A stretch of DNA of 64,000 bases from Epiperipatus broadwayi (lineage: Eukaryota; Onychophora; Udeonychophora; Euonychophora; Peripatidae): the NCBI GenBank assembly GCA_028023455.1, contig JAQFVV010006305.1, forward strand, positions 2,843,001 to 2,907,000, written 5' to 3'. The notes beneath the pieces were generated by a model. The model had not been told where the DNA came from. It was given only the letters and a program-made list of their open reading frames with translations, and ran no database searches. This document shows positions 24,291-34,479 of this stretch, piece after piece (the stretch's first letter is position 1; every line of letters begins with the position of its first letter). Made by a program: the position numbers and the translations under genes.

Positions 24291-24395
24291 GCAAACACTG
24301 GTGGCTGAGAGATCAGCAACAGCTGCTTTACAGGCAGTTGTCCCGGGTTAATGGGTTCACTTCCCAGTTGATGCTATGACACGTGAGAAAAAAAT
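24291..24395 (+). repeat. tRNA-derived SINE, subfamily 2
   Basis: Box A-like GTGGCTGAGAGATC, an anticodon-arm-like CTGCTTTACAGGCAG, box B-like GGGTTCACTTCCC, GATGCTATGACACGTGAG and a short A tail. The insertion is flanked by exact 12-base duplications ATATAAGCTAGT (24279-24290 and 24396-24407), a LINE-type target duplication. Confidence 0.85.
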
Positions 24396-24409
24396 ATATA
24401 AGCTAGTAG

Positions 24410-26005
24410 ATGCTTTGTTTTGATATATTGTTTTTTTTATTAATAATAATTTATAAATAACTGGCTAAATGCTACAAATTTTATTGGTCTACAGCAATTG
24501 ATTGATAAAGCTTGAAATAACAGTCTATGATAAACTAAAAAAAGCATATATTTAGAAGAGAGGCATTATATTTATTACTGATTATCTGCTATATATTTTG
24601 TTTTTAGATTATTTTCAAAGTTTATTATATGTTTTAACAAGAGTCTCATGACATAGTAACTCCATGATTCCCTCCACAACATATTTTAGCATTAAACCCC
24701 AGCAAAATGAACTTGAAATTTTTTCAAAGAGTCTATTCAATCTTAAAATTTTTCTTTCAGATAGCTAGGTCATAATAAATTCAACTAATTGTAGTGGTCA
24801 ATAAATGACCACCTAATTCTTTTTCAGACAAAATAATATAATGTTAAAAAAAATCACTTGACACTTATTGCCCAGAAGTTATCAAACTTTGTAAGCAATG
24901 CCTTATTTTTCACTATCTATGGAGATCTAGTTTTCTTTTAACCCTAAAGAAATATAAAATAAACACTCCTTTAAGTATTTCACTCTATGTCTGTGCGTAT
25001 TGATTTGATTAAGAAATATTTTAATTTTTAAATTATTAAATAATTCTCTTATTTTTTTAAATCTAATTAATATACATAAAAATCCTATTACCTTAAATAT
25101 CAAATATGCGATTGCTGTATTATGTTACATAAATTATTTGAAAGATTGGAAAAAAAAAAAACTGCGCTAGATTGTCTCCGAATGTTTACTAAAACATTAA
25201 TAATGTAAGCACTAAATTATTAAAAGATAAAAAAGGTAAAATTATTCCTTGCATCAGATTTTTAATATAATAAGCCTATATAAATATATAGTAGGAATTC
25301 TATTTCTGAAAAGCACACGGCAAGGTAGTATGCTATAACAATGCAGTAATATATAATTATCATTATTGGCAATTGCTCCAGTTTATCATTCACCTATCAC
25401 AATTTATTCTAGCATTTCAATTTTAGAACTATATGTTGAAGATAACGTAATATTATAAATCAATTAAATAATTTATCTTTCAGAATTTCGTATATAATTT
25501 GTGCACTGGAAATGATAACGGTGAACCCACAATCTATGGGCATTGAGCTTCAAAATTGCCGCTCTATCATCGTACTAAACATTCAGCTCTAATTATTTTG
25601 AAAGATATTCAACTAATATGTTTTCAAATGATGACGTCCTAAAAAAAGTGACCAAACTCAGAAGCTCGTAGAAATTATTTGGGTTTTGAACTATTTTATA
25701 AATGAACATTTAAAATTATTATTCATATATAATAAATAACTTTATTAAATAAAATCAATAATATTAATTTAAAAGATGACAGATTTACTTTTAATGAAAT
25801 AATTGTTTTAATTTTCTAATTTATTAATTTTTTAAAATTTATTTAAATAAATTTATTAATTTTCAGTTTGTAAATTTCTTTTCATTAAATGACGATGCCT
25901 TTTATGGTAGATGTCTCTGGAGAAAGGAAAATAGAGTGAATACTAAAAAAAAATACAATAGTATAAATTCAGAATGAATTCCAATTCCAATATTTTGTAA
26001 ACTTA
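24410..26005. other. AT-rich intergenic DNA
   Basis: No gene or structured repeat recognised. A few CpG-containing unique stretches near 25510-25660. Confidence 0.5.
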
Positions 26006-26021
26006 AATTTAAAATAAACTG

Positions 26022-26128
26022 TCAAGCATTGGTGGTCGAGAGGTCAGCGACAGCTGCTTTACAAGTAATTGTCCCGGGTTAGCGGGTTCGCTTCCCGACT
26101 GATGCTGTGACAGATGAGAAAAAAAAAA
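26022..26128 (+). repeat. tRNA-derived SINE, subfamily 2
   Basis: Closest to consensus of the subfamily: TCAAGCATTGGTGGTCGAGA, CTGCTTTACAAG, GGGTTCGCTTCCCGAC (near-perfect box B), GATGCTGTGACAGATGAG and an A tail. Flanked by the 13-base duplication TTAAAATAAACTG (26009-26021 and 26129-26141). Confidence 0.88.
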
Positions 26129-26608
26129 TTAAAATAAACTGATTATGTTATAAAATCAGTATTCTGAGTTTAAAATAAACATTAACAAAAGTCAGATCAT
26201 GCCATTTTAGAACTCTAATAAAAACAAATTATATCAAACTTTATCTTAAATCTAGCCTTAGTGCTGTAATGCTAAATTAAATAATATTTAGAATATAATA
26301 CATGTATAAACCAATTTAGCAAATTATATTACTGATTCAGATCCTTATTTCAAGTATCTGTAGACTAGAAGAATATTAGAAAGTATAAAATTAAAAGATT
26401 GTTAAAACAAATCAAAAACCCACCCTTTATATGTAAAATACTATCTGAGAGCATTATTTAGAAATAAGGGTGATAAAAAATATCAAACTATCATTGATAA
26501 TGATCAGATATTATCACTTAATCATAACATTTGTACTGCTAAGTTACTGTATTTGTCTTTGGTCAGACAACATAAATAAAACAAAAATAATTTTATAAAT
26601 TTGCTTAA

Positions 26609-26692
26609 ATAATAATAATAATAATAATAATAATAATTATTATTATTATTATTGTTGTTGTTGTTGTAGTAGTAGTAGAAGGAGGAGGAGTC
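26609..26692. repeat. Compound trinucleotide microsatellite
   Basis: Successive runs of (AAT), (ATT), (GTT), (GTA) and (GGA), each differing from the previous by one base per unit. Confidence 0.95.
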
Positions 26693-26699
26693 CCATAAA

Positions 26700-27655
26700 A
26701 ATGTACATCTTTTTTTTAGATCACTTGCTGTTTTAACTGATTATTGGATAAATTAAAAGTCACTCAAAATAAAAGGTAATTAGTTTAAAAAGCTTATTTA
26801 TAAGTACAATATCAATATATTTCTTTTTATTATATTCTACATTCATTTACTGTAAGGTTGAGATTGAATCATTTAGCTGATATCATTTTGTAATATTTTA
26901 AACAGCATTAAACTGTTGCACATGCGCTTTGGATTTTAACTATAAAATGAATGAATACAAACACTTCAAACACATGATAAAAGTCTTTGGAAAAGATATT
27001 TCTACTCTCAATAGCAGTTTCTGGTTTATACCTTCATCAGTGAAGACAGCTTCAAATTCAAAAAATCCTAAAATTTCGAATCTAACTACCTTATTTGCAT
27101 AACAATATAGATTTTATGGCAGACTAGTTTTTATATATTTTAGAGATCTTAGTATTATACCAATTATAGTTCCTATCTAATCTTTGACTGAGAAGATTAA
27201 TACTAATTAATGTGATATTTTTGTTAGCATATCAGTGCTTTTGTAAATAATTTTTAATGAACTTTGAACTATACAAAAGTAGAAAAAATGTACAAAATAA
27301 AGTGCCTATATGAATTCTAGACTCTCCTACAAAAGGTGAATAAAATAACTGAATGCAAAGTTACCATAAATAAGCATTAATCTATGATATCAAAAGTAAT
27401 CATTAGATGTAGTTTGCTGTATTACTAACACAAATTATTAAAGCAACCAATTGCAAAACTATATTATAAAAAAATCAGAAAATAAATATAGTGTACTTTA
27501 TGATCAACATAAATTATGATTAGATGATGATAATGTTAGTTATACTGTAAAATAGAATTTTAATTTTAAATCAAGAGCCATTGCTCAAAACTGGTCTGGG
27601 GATGGAGACTATGGAGACCATCATAGATAAAGGGTTCAGATATTTTCTCTTGTAG
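26700..27655. other. AT-rich intergenic DNA with a hammerhead-like relic
   Basis: No gene. Plus AGTTTCTGGTTTATACC followed by TTCATCAGTGAAG at about 27016-27045 resembles the hammerhead of the 31-kb element (AGTTTCTGGTTTGTTGCGA then TCATCAATGAGG). On the minus strand it gives CTGATGA, a short GGT/ACC stem and GAAA. Stem I does not close, so only ancestry is suggested. Confidence 0.3.
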
Positions 27656-27663
27656 AATTTATC

Positions 27664-27740
27664 ATAAAATAAATAAATAAATAAGCTTGTTTAGAGCTAT
27701 TACCAGGCTCTTTATTTATTACATACTGGTAAAGCAAGCT
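27664..27740 (+). repeat. Single-arm relative of the 16.5-kb hairpin
   Basis: ATAAATAAATAAGCTTGTTTAG, AGCTATTACCAGGCTCTTTA and ATTACATACTGGTAA match the right arm and flank of 16549-16615. Confidence 0.8.
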
Positions 27741-28509
27741 ATATAGGTCATGTGACATGTGACTAATTTTTACTAATATTTACAATAGTTGTAAAACATA
27801 AACAGATTTATAGAAAATTCCTAGAACTGTCAGTAAAACAAACTCATATAATTGAAATATTATCCTTAACTGTATCAATAAATATGATATATAGATTAGA
27901 TATATAGAATATTAGAACAATGAAATAATTTGAAACATTAAAAAAATAATAAAAAAAAGTAAACAATGTATAAATCATCATACCTATCACACTTTATCTT
28001 TTATTCTGTATGCAAATAAGATTAATATGAAAATTACAAAAAACAGATATCAGTAAATTAAAAAGAATTTCTAGATGTTCAAGCTGATCTTATAAAATAT
28101 TATGAAACTAGAAATATCATCACAGATTTGTTTTGAATACCAGAATATCTTGTTTTATGAGAAATATATATTTGAGAATAAAAGTTACAATTAAATTGGC
28201 AAAGAAGTTGGATAGGGCTACATGTTGTTACTCTACTCATTTAATTTAAATACTGATTATATAATAGGAAACTGAATTAGACAGAAACAAAGGTAGACAC
28301 AGTATTGGTTAAACATAATTTTATATATATGAAAATATATAGCGGATTTCAAGTTTTTTATTATGAAAGTTAAAATCAAGTGGATAAAAGTTTTATGATT
28401 AAATATAAAAAAAAAGACAAAGAGTATCAAGTTGAATAAACAATTGACTTCTGAATTGATAATGAATGCCTAAATCGAATTAATTATTTTTAACTATTAA
28501 TTATTCAAT

Positions 28510-28752
28510 ATCCAAAAAAATTCATCTCAGGCTAATAATAGTCAGAATGATACTGTTATTATAAGTGCAAATACCAATATTGTTATTGCAATTAAAGAAT
28601 GTCAAGAAAGTCTGAATAAAATTGTTTTTTGGTGCTTTGAAAGATGAATTTATGTAAATAGAGAAAAAACAAAATGTATGTTAATATGATTTTCTTACAT
28701 GAAACATAAAAATATTGATATACATCTGCATTCACATGAGTATTTATATTAC
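28510..28752 (+). pseudogene. Non-LTR reverse transcriptase remnant, 5' segment
   Basis: Plus-strand frame reads QNDTVIISANT, matching the catalytic YADDTVIISA box with the first residues mutated. It continues through a helical IKECQESLNKIVFW stretch and NREKTKCM, which match the conserved W...N..KT/K.M region after the catalytic box. Stops interrupt it. The reading frame continues beyond the 229-bp insertion at 28766-28994. Confidence 0.6.
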
Positions 28753-28765
28753 AATAATGTAATAT

Positions 28766-28994
28766 ATACATTGTACAGGCTTAAACCTGCATTTATATAT
28801 GTAATACATGCGGGATTACTATCCTCACATGAGGATAGTAATCTAAACCAACTGATGATTGCTGGTTTAGCATGATTTACGTATATTGATGATTATTTAT
28901 CTTTTCAACATGTGTGTGATCAGATGGATCAGCAATATGAGATGGCACTGAGAGTAGTGGGTCGTATGAAAATCTGAGTTCGAATACCGCATGT
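28766..28994 (+). mobile_element. Hammerhead/tRNA-like repeat inserted in LINE
   Basis: A 229-bp unit lies between two exact 13-base copies of AATAATGTAATAT (28753-28765 and 28995-29007) and splits a LINE RT remnant. It starts with a TGCGGG region complementary to the terminal ACCGCATG. It then has a perfect hairpin ACTATCCTCA/TGAGGATAGT, the hammerhead core, ATTATTTATCTTTTCAACAT, and a tRNA-like end with GAGTTCGAATACC, a near-perfect box B. The boundaries here define the unit for the whole family. Confidence 0.75.
28835..28945 (+). ncRNA. Hammerhead ribozyme motif, damaged core
   Basis: CTGATGA at 28852-28858, stem II with TGCTGGTTTAGCA pairing, then GATT (28874-28877) in place of GAAA. The altered second core box should abolish cleavage if the family is a true ribozyme. 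Stem III would run through ATTTACGTA to TGTGTGTGATC. Confidence 0.4.
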
Positions 28995-29007
28995 AATAAT
29001 GTAATAT

Positions 29008-29620
29008 GTAAGGATAAATGCATAAAAGAACAACAATTAAAATTTATTGGATATCTTGGAATAATGATAGAAGAAAAAATGTCTTGGAAACATCATATAA
29101 ACATACTAATTAATAAACTTAGATATTTTATAACAATGTTCTACAAAATCAAAGATAATTTTCCTTTAAATATTTTTATAATTATTATATATAAATCTTT
29201 ATATAAATCTTTATTGAGATATGAAATAATTCTGTTGTTTTGCAAGCTTTTCTAAAATTCATAAATTGGCATTTCTGCAAAAAAGAATAACTAATCTAAT
29301 AGAAAAAAATATATCAATAAAAAAGTATATACAAAAATAATATTTTATTATTCAATCAACTTCTCGATTATATAATTATAAAGAAAAAATTTTTGATAAT
29401 ATTTTCAAAAAATCTTACATAAAACAATTTGAAATGTAACTAAGGAAAATAGATACATACATAATTTCAAAATATTGTAATAAATATGAAACTAGATTAA
29501 GAAATCATTATGTTTCTAAATTATTTAATAATTTTCTTATTAAATTAAGAAGCTTGAAACGTTGTAGGGAAATAAAAAAACAAATTAAAAAATATATTAA
29601 AGAGGGGGGGGGGGATTAAT
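29008..29620 (+). pseudogene. Non-LTR reverse transcriptase remnant, 3' segment
   Basis: Continues the frame from before the insertion. IGYLGIMIEEKMSWKHHI matches the conserved YLG...D..L.W..HI block of jockey/CR1-like RTs. It is followed by INKLRYFITMFYKIKD and LRYEIILL (in a 63-codon frame), then in shifted frames LQKRITNLI and YETRLRNHYV, the usual C-terminal order. It ends near a G-run at about 29606-29616. Multiple stops: inactive. The clade (jockey or CR1-like) is uncertain. Confidence 0.65.
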
Positions 29621-29629
29621 GTATATATA

Positions 29630-29925
29630 AAAATAAGAGTATCTGATGTTATATAATTAGTTTTTTTTATTATATAATAATATATTATTGAAATGTAATT
29701 TATTGTTGTTGTTTTTATTAGTATATTTTATATTATGTTTAAAATTACATGTAAATATTTAAAATGTTATAAAATTTTCTTCTACATAAAAGCGTAACAA
29801 GGACTTAATATTGGAGAAAAATGTATTCAAATAAATTAATGTAATGAAGGTCTTTATTTTAATACACAATATATATATATTAAATCTATTATTATAAAGC
29901 GCTGAAAATCTTGAAATTATTAAAT
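29630..29925. other. AT-rich DNA after the LINE
   Basis: Nothing recognised. Confidence 0.5.
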
Positions 29926-30017
29926 GGAAGCCGAACTACGATAAAGCCTATTACTTTAAATATGCGCGGAGATTTATAATATTTAAAGTAATAGCGCATT
30001 ATCGGAGTTCGACTTCC
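29926..30017. repeat. Hairpin with ~37-bp CpG-containing arms
   Basis: GGAAGCCGAACTACGATAA and GCCTATTACTTTAAATA are mirrored by TATTTAAAGTAATAGCGC and ATTATCGGAGTTCGACTTCC across a 17-base loop TGCGCGGAGATTTATAA. It is unusually rich in CpG for this window, which suggests selection, recent origin or a young miniature element. Confidence 0.8.
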
Positions 30018-30029
30018 GACCTAACAATA

Positions 30030-30890
30030 TATATATATTAATAAAAAATAAAAAAATCTCAAAAAAGATTTTTAGACGTTCAACCATAATTTTTTTAAAC
30101 GATGGTATTTCACACTAAGGAAGAACAATAATTTTGATATTTTTAAACTGTAGTATTGATAAGATTTTTGAGAATTTTATGGACAACATGGAAATAAACA
30201 ATTTGATATTTTATAAGATTAAAAATAAACTGTTGCTAAATGCTCAGATAATTAGAGTGAAATAAGGATATTTTTATATCATGAGTTAAACTCACTCTTT
30301 AAAACAAATATAATATTTGAAAAGATTGATGATTAAAAAAATAATAATGCAGAGCGATCAGGATAGATATGTTACATTGTAATTATGAATGTTGCTTTAA
30401 CCATCCTGAAAAAGTAAATATGGAGAAATGTATTCATTAATAAAAATACAAGCTAATCCTAATAAATAATAAAAAATCATAGAAACATAGATAAAGAAAG
30501 ACGCTAGTAAAATAAAATAAATAATGTTTTAAATAAGTAAAGAGGTCAGTGAGATTCTAGCTTGTGAGGAAGAAGACCAGTTTAATATCTTTCTAAATTA
30601 TTAATGTGAGCCTATGCTACATGGAAGAGTAGAGGAAGTTTGATTTTATGAGGAAAACCATGAAATAAATTCAAAAATTACAGCATTGTGTAAAATGAAA
30701 AAATAAAATCAAATTTCCACAAAGTGGATGCTATATACAAATATGATTTACAGAAAATGACTGGTTTAAAATTCCTTAGTACATCTGTAGTAAAACATGA
30801 AAATGGACTTGATTTTATTCTATTAATTTGAAGCTTTGCCACTACTCAAAATGGAAAAGAATTAAAAAAAAAACATCTTATGGAGAATAT
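30030..30890. other. AT-rich intergenic DNA
   Basis: No gene or structured repeat recognised. Confidence 0.5.
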
Positions 30891-30908
30891 TTTGTTAATA
30901 AGTCAATT

Positions 30909-31204
30909 ACTAAACATCACATGATCACTATCTCATACTAGCACATAATTGTTATTAATTAAGGCAAAACTCTCTCCATACAGTAGTGCCACCCTGTGCC
31001 AATCAGAGTAATCAATGGATGCCAGAAGGCTTGTGCATAAAATCCCTATCTAATGCCTACTCATCCAATATCCCCAGACTAGTTTCTGGTTTGTTGCGAT
31101 CATCAATGAGGAGCATTGGATCTAAGAGCACTGCACCTAGATCTTAGGATATTACTCTGATTGGCACAGGGTGGCACTACTGTATGGAGAGAGTTTTGCC
31201 TTGT
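30909..31204. mobile_element. Palindromic element with 52-bp arms and TSD
   Basis: The left arm 30961-31012 (AAGGCAAAACTCTCTCCATA onward) is an exact or near-exact reverse complement of 31151-31202. The wider 296-bp unit is bounded by the 14-base direct repeat TTAATAAGTCAATT (30895-30908 and 31205-31218). A decayed relative of the right arm (GTGGCACTACTGTATGGAGA) lies at 52700-52740. The interior carries a hammerhead-like fold on the minus strand. No coding capacity. Confidence 0.75.
31058..31125 (-). ncRNA. Hammerhead ribozyme motif in palindromic element
   Basis: Minus strand: stem I pairs ATCCAA with TTGGAT and TCCTCA with TGGGGA (one G-U), around the core TTGATGA (plus 31100-31106; first core base C replaced by T). 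There is a weak stem II, then GAAA (plus 31083-31086) and the mini stem III palindrome ACTAGT. The predicted cleavage C (plus G 31077) comes next. The stem I complementarity is extensive and would not be expected by chance. The core change probably weakens or kills activity. Confidence 0.55.
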
Positions 31205-31219
31205 TTAATAAGTCAATTG

Positions 31220-32300
31220 CATAATATTGTGTGTGTAGGACCAACTATATAAAGTAAATGTATTAATATTTATATTGATCTATAAAAACTCTAAAAAGAA
31301 AAAAAATGTAAATTCCCCTCTCTTCTTCTTTACATATACATACATATTTCTAAAGCCAATCATGCAAATGTTGCTAGCTTTTTAAATTATATTTTCTAGG
31401 ATATTTCTTTTATATATGCAAATGTAGATATTTATAGATATAGGTTTGAAATTTATATAATGATTTATATTATTAATATTATTATTCAGAATGCACTTAC
31501 AGTTGTAGAAAAGAGAGAAAAAATGTTCAAGGAAACTTAGGTTAAAATAAAAAAAAAATTTTTTTTTTTTTAGTTATTTTTCTCTTCTCTCTTTCTCTAT
31601 TTCTAAGTGGTTTTTAAAATAATTAATTTTTAAAAAAGTTATCTTCCTTACAGACATGTTTTAATTAATATTAAAAAAAAAGGAGAAATAAGCCAAATAG
31701 ACATCTTTAAATTAATAGTTAAGAGATTTTATATTTTGATGTCTTAAAAAAATGATTAAAATTTTTAAAAGAAAAGAAAAATCTAATTATTATTTCCAAA
31801 GTGAGGGTTATACAAACAACAATTAAATATGTGTATTAGATTCTGTGTAGACACATATTAAAAATGATTTTTTTTAAATTGTGAAATAAAATATGCTTAA
31901 TCATATACATATATCATATGCAAATTAAAATGTGTCCTATAAACATGTAATGAAATAATTAATGTTCTACGAACAACTAACTGTTCATTTTCTATCGATT
32001 CGTAAAAACAAGAATTATGTTATATGTATGTTTTGGTGGGTGCATTCCAGTCTGTGGCAGAGATCGATTATAATATATATTACTATGAGAGGAGTTTAAA
32101 AGAAAATAATATTATGTTGAGCAATATTGACATTTGATATTAAAGAATTAAGAAAATGATTATTTGTGATAACTCTTATGTCACTCATTTAAAAAAAGAC
32201 GTTTGGAGTTAAATAATGAAAACGATGTAATTATATACAATCAGTAAAGGTTTTAAATAAAACGTTTTGTTAATATATATGTGAAATAGTATGAAGGAAG
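31220..32300. other. AT-rich intergenic DNA
   Basis: No gene. A poly-A/poly-T switch at about 31549-31571. Confidence 0.5.
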
Positions 32301-32314
32301 TTATGTTAAATAAT

Positions 32315-32427
32315 ATTGTCAAGCGTTGTTAGCCGAGAGGTCATCGCACCCGCCTTGCAAGCAAGTAGTTGGTTGCAGACGGGTGTGGGTTTGCGTCCCG
32401 GCCGATGCTATGACATATGGAAAAAAA
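32315..32427 (+). repeat. tRNA-derived SINE, subfamily 1
   Basis: Best-preserved subfamily 1 copy: TTGTCAAGCGTTG, box A TAGCCGAGAGGT, CGCCTTGCAAGCAAG (an anticodon-arm-like hairpin), a long variable-arm-like insert GTTGGTTGCAGACGGG, box B GGGTTTGCGTCCCGG, GATGCTATGACATATGG and an A tail. Flanked by the exact 10-base duplication GTTAAATAAT (32305-32314, 32428-32437). The tRNA-like part has a long variable region, so Ser/Leu-type ancestry is possible. Confidence 0.88.
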
Positions 32428-32439
32428 GTTAAATAATAA

Positions 32440-33120
32440 TGAAGATACAGAAGTGTATTTAAGTTATATGTTTCCGAATCGATCTTCTGTCTAGGATGAA
32501 ATATTCACTTGAATATGAGCGTTTTTGTTATAACAGTAGATAATAGTGAACCATTAAGATTTAGCTATATAATTGCAGTTTATTTATTGGAACATTATAA
32601 TCATCCTAATATATTTATTTGCTATTTAAGTACAATAAATTAGTCAAGATTATAATCATTATAAAAGTATCCATAATTACCTAAGATAGAATGTCTTAGT
32701 GTTTAAAACATATTTAATGAAATATCATTACTACATTCCTGCACAGAGTAATTAAAAAGAATAAGTGTTAAGATATATTTTTTTTATCAGCACCCACACT
32801 ACTTTGTGAAACGTTCGAGATTGTAAAAAGTGGGTTCAAAATAAAACTAAGTCCACTAAAATAATGATGAGATAGGCAAAATTACTGCCATCATAAATAG
32901 AGATATATTTAAAATAGTACATTTCATTCAATTGAGAAGACATTATAAAGGAAGCTATCTATAACTATATGTATCTGTTGAATATCAACCTATTAATAAA
33001 TTGTATACTCATATTTAATCTGTTTGTGTAGAGTTTAATCTTTTAGAAGCAAATCTAAAATAGATATCAAAACATCTCTAGAACAACCAAGAAATAAATA
33101 TCAGACTAACAAAAATAAAT
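32440..33120. other. AT-rich intergenic DNA
   Basis: No gene or structured repeat recognised. Confidence 0.5.
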
Positions 33121-33141
33121 AGGACATCTATATTGTGTGGA

Positions 33142-33316
33142 CATAATATATATATATATATATTATACAGATAGGGCTAAGATAAATCTGTATAATATAT
33201 ATATATATATATTATACAGATAGGGCTAAGATAAATCACCCTTTAAAGTCTACAAACAGTCTTTGCTTTATCAACTTATTTGCCTGATGCTTACTTGAAT
33301 GAGTATGCCAGACCAT

Positions 33317-33361
<45 letters not shown>

Positions 33362-33420
33362 AACAGAAATAAAAATAGAAAACCATTTGTAACAGAAAAT
33401 AAAAATAGAAAACCATTATT
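33142..33420. repeat. Tandem duplications around TA microsatellites
   Basis: A ~48-bp unit (TA run plus ATTATACAGATAGGGCTAAG and ATAAATC) occurs twice at 33142-33237. A (TA)n run fills 33319-33358. It is followed by two copies of TGTAACAG, AAATAAAAATAGAAAACCAT (33360-33415). Confidence 0.85.
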
Positions 33421-33429
33421 AATTATTAA

Positions 33430-34400
33430 AATATGTTTATAGTCTGCCATTTGTAACAGTAAGAAAAATTAAATGAGAAATGAATTTACTGTATTAGCGA
33501 AATACAATTTATAATTAAATAAGGATGACGCTAACATATATATATAAGAATATATGCATATCATGCTCTATTTGGGTGTCTATTTCTAATTAATTAAATA
33601 TAACATTATAGCCCATTTGCAACTATCCTAAACATTAATTCTGTCACGCTAATAATGAAATAAATAAATTATCTCATTTTTCCATATAAAATACCCAAAT
33701 GAAAATTAAAACTGTCATCATTAAAGAATTTAAAATATTTAGATATTGGGGAAGTCATTTGAACAATAAAATGTACTGGCCATTGTCATCAAATAAAATA
33801 ATATTAAATATAGCAACTGAATAAAATTTACGGTGAAATCCCTGGAGTGCATTTCGCTTATCTCTAATACTAGGTTCTTTTAACTGAGAATCCTTCTCAT
33901 TCCTCTTTCCATGTAATACGACCATTCATGGTCACATGCACACACTGGTGCTGTTTATAACAACTTATAAAAAAAAATCATATAAAGTTAATATTATAAA
34001 GTTGGAAAGGGATTAAATCACTCTTTATTCAGTTTAGCTAAGTACATGTGTTTTCCCACAAGCGCCACTAGATTGTTTTAAATCTAGATAAATATCTGTT
34101 TAGAGTGTACTGAGTTCACATTCATTTGGTACATTATTACTACACATGACTTGGGTGACTAATGAACAAAAAAATGGCATTCTTATATTTTATCTATGTC
34201 AATAAAATCACAAGATCCCCATATCACCAAAATTTATATAGATCAAAGACTTATAGATATTACTAGCTCATTTTACATATATTGATGAACAGATGCAAAA
34301 ATACTCTTATTAATGGCTTCCAAATAAACATAGTGAAGACCATTACTTAAGTGGATGGCCATGAAACTAGTTACTTAACTGAATTATTTATCATAATATA
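33430..34400. other. AT-rich intergenic DNA
   Basis: No gene or structured repeat recognised. Confidence 0.5.
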
Positions 34401-34407
34401 AAGATAT

Positions 34408-34475
34408 TAATGATGATGATAATAATGATGATGATAATGATGATAATAATAGTGATGATAATGATAATGATGATG
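34408..34475. repeat. (GAT/AAT)n microsatellite
   Basis: Mixed GATGATGATAATAATGATG-type trinucleotide tract. Confidence 0.95.
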
Positions 34476-34479
34476 TCAG

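Noticed and set aside
32315-32427. Functional tRNA gene
   Set aside because: Box A and box B are present but the acceptor stem cannot form, the variable region is over-long, and the copy has an A tail and target duplication, so it is a SINE.
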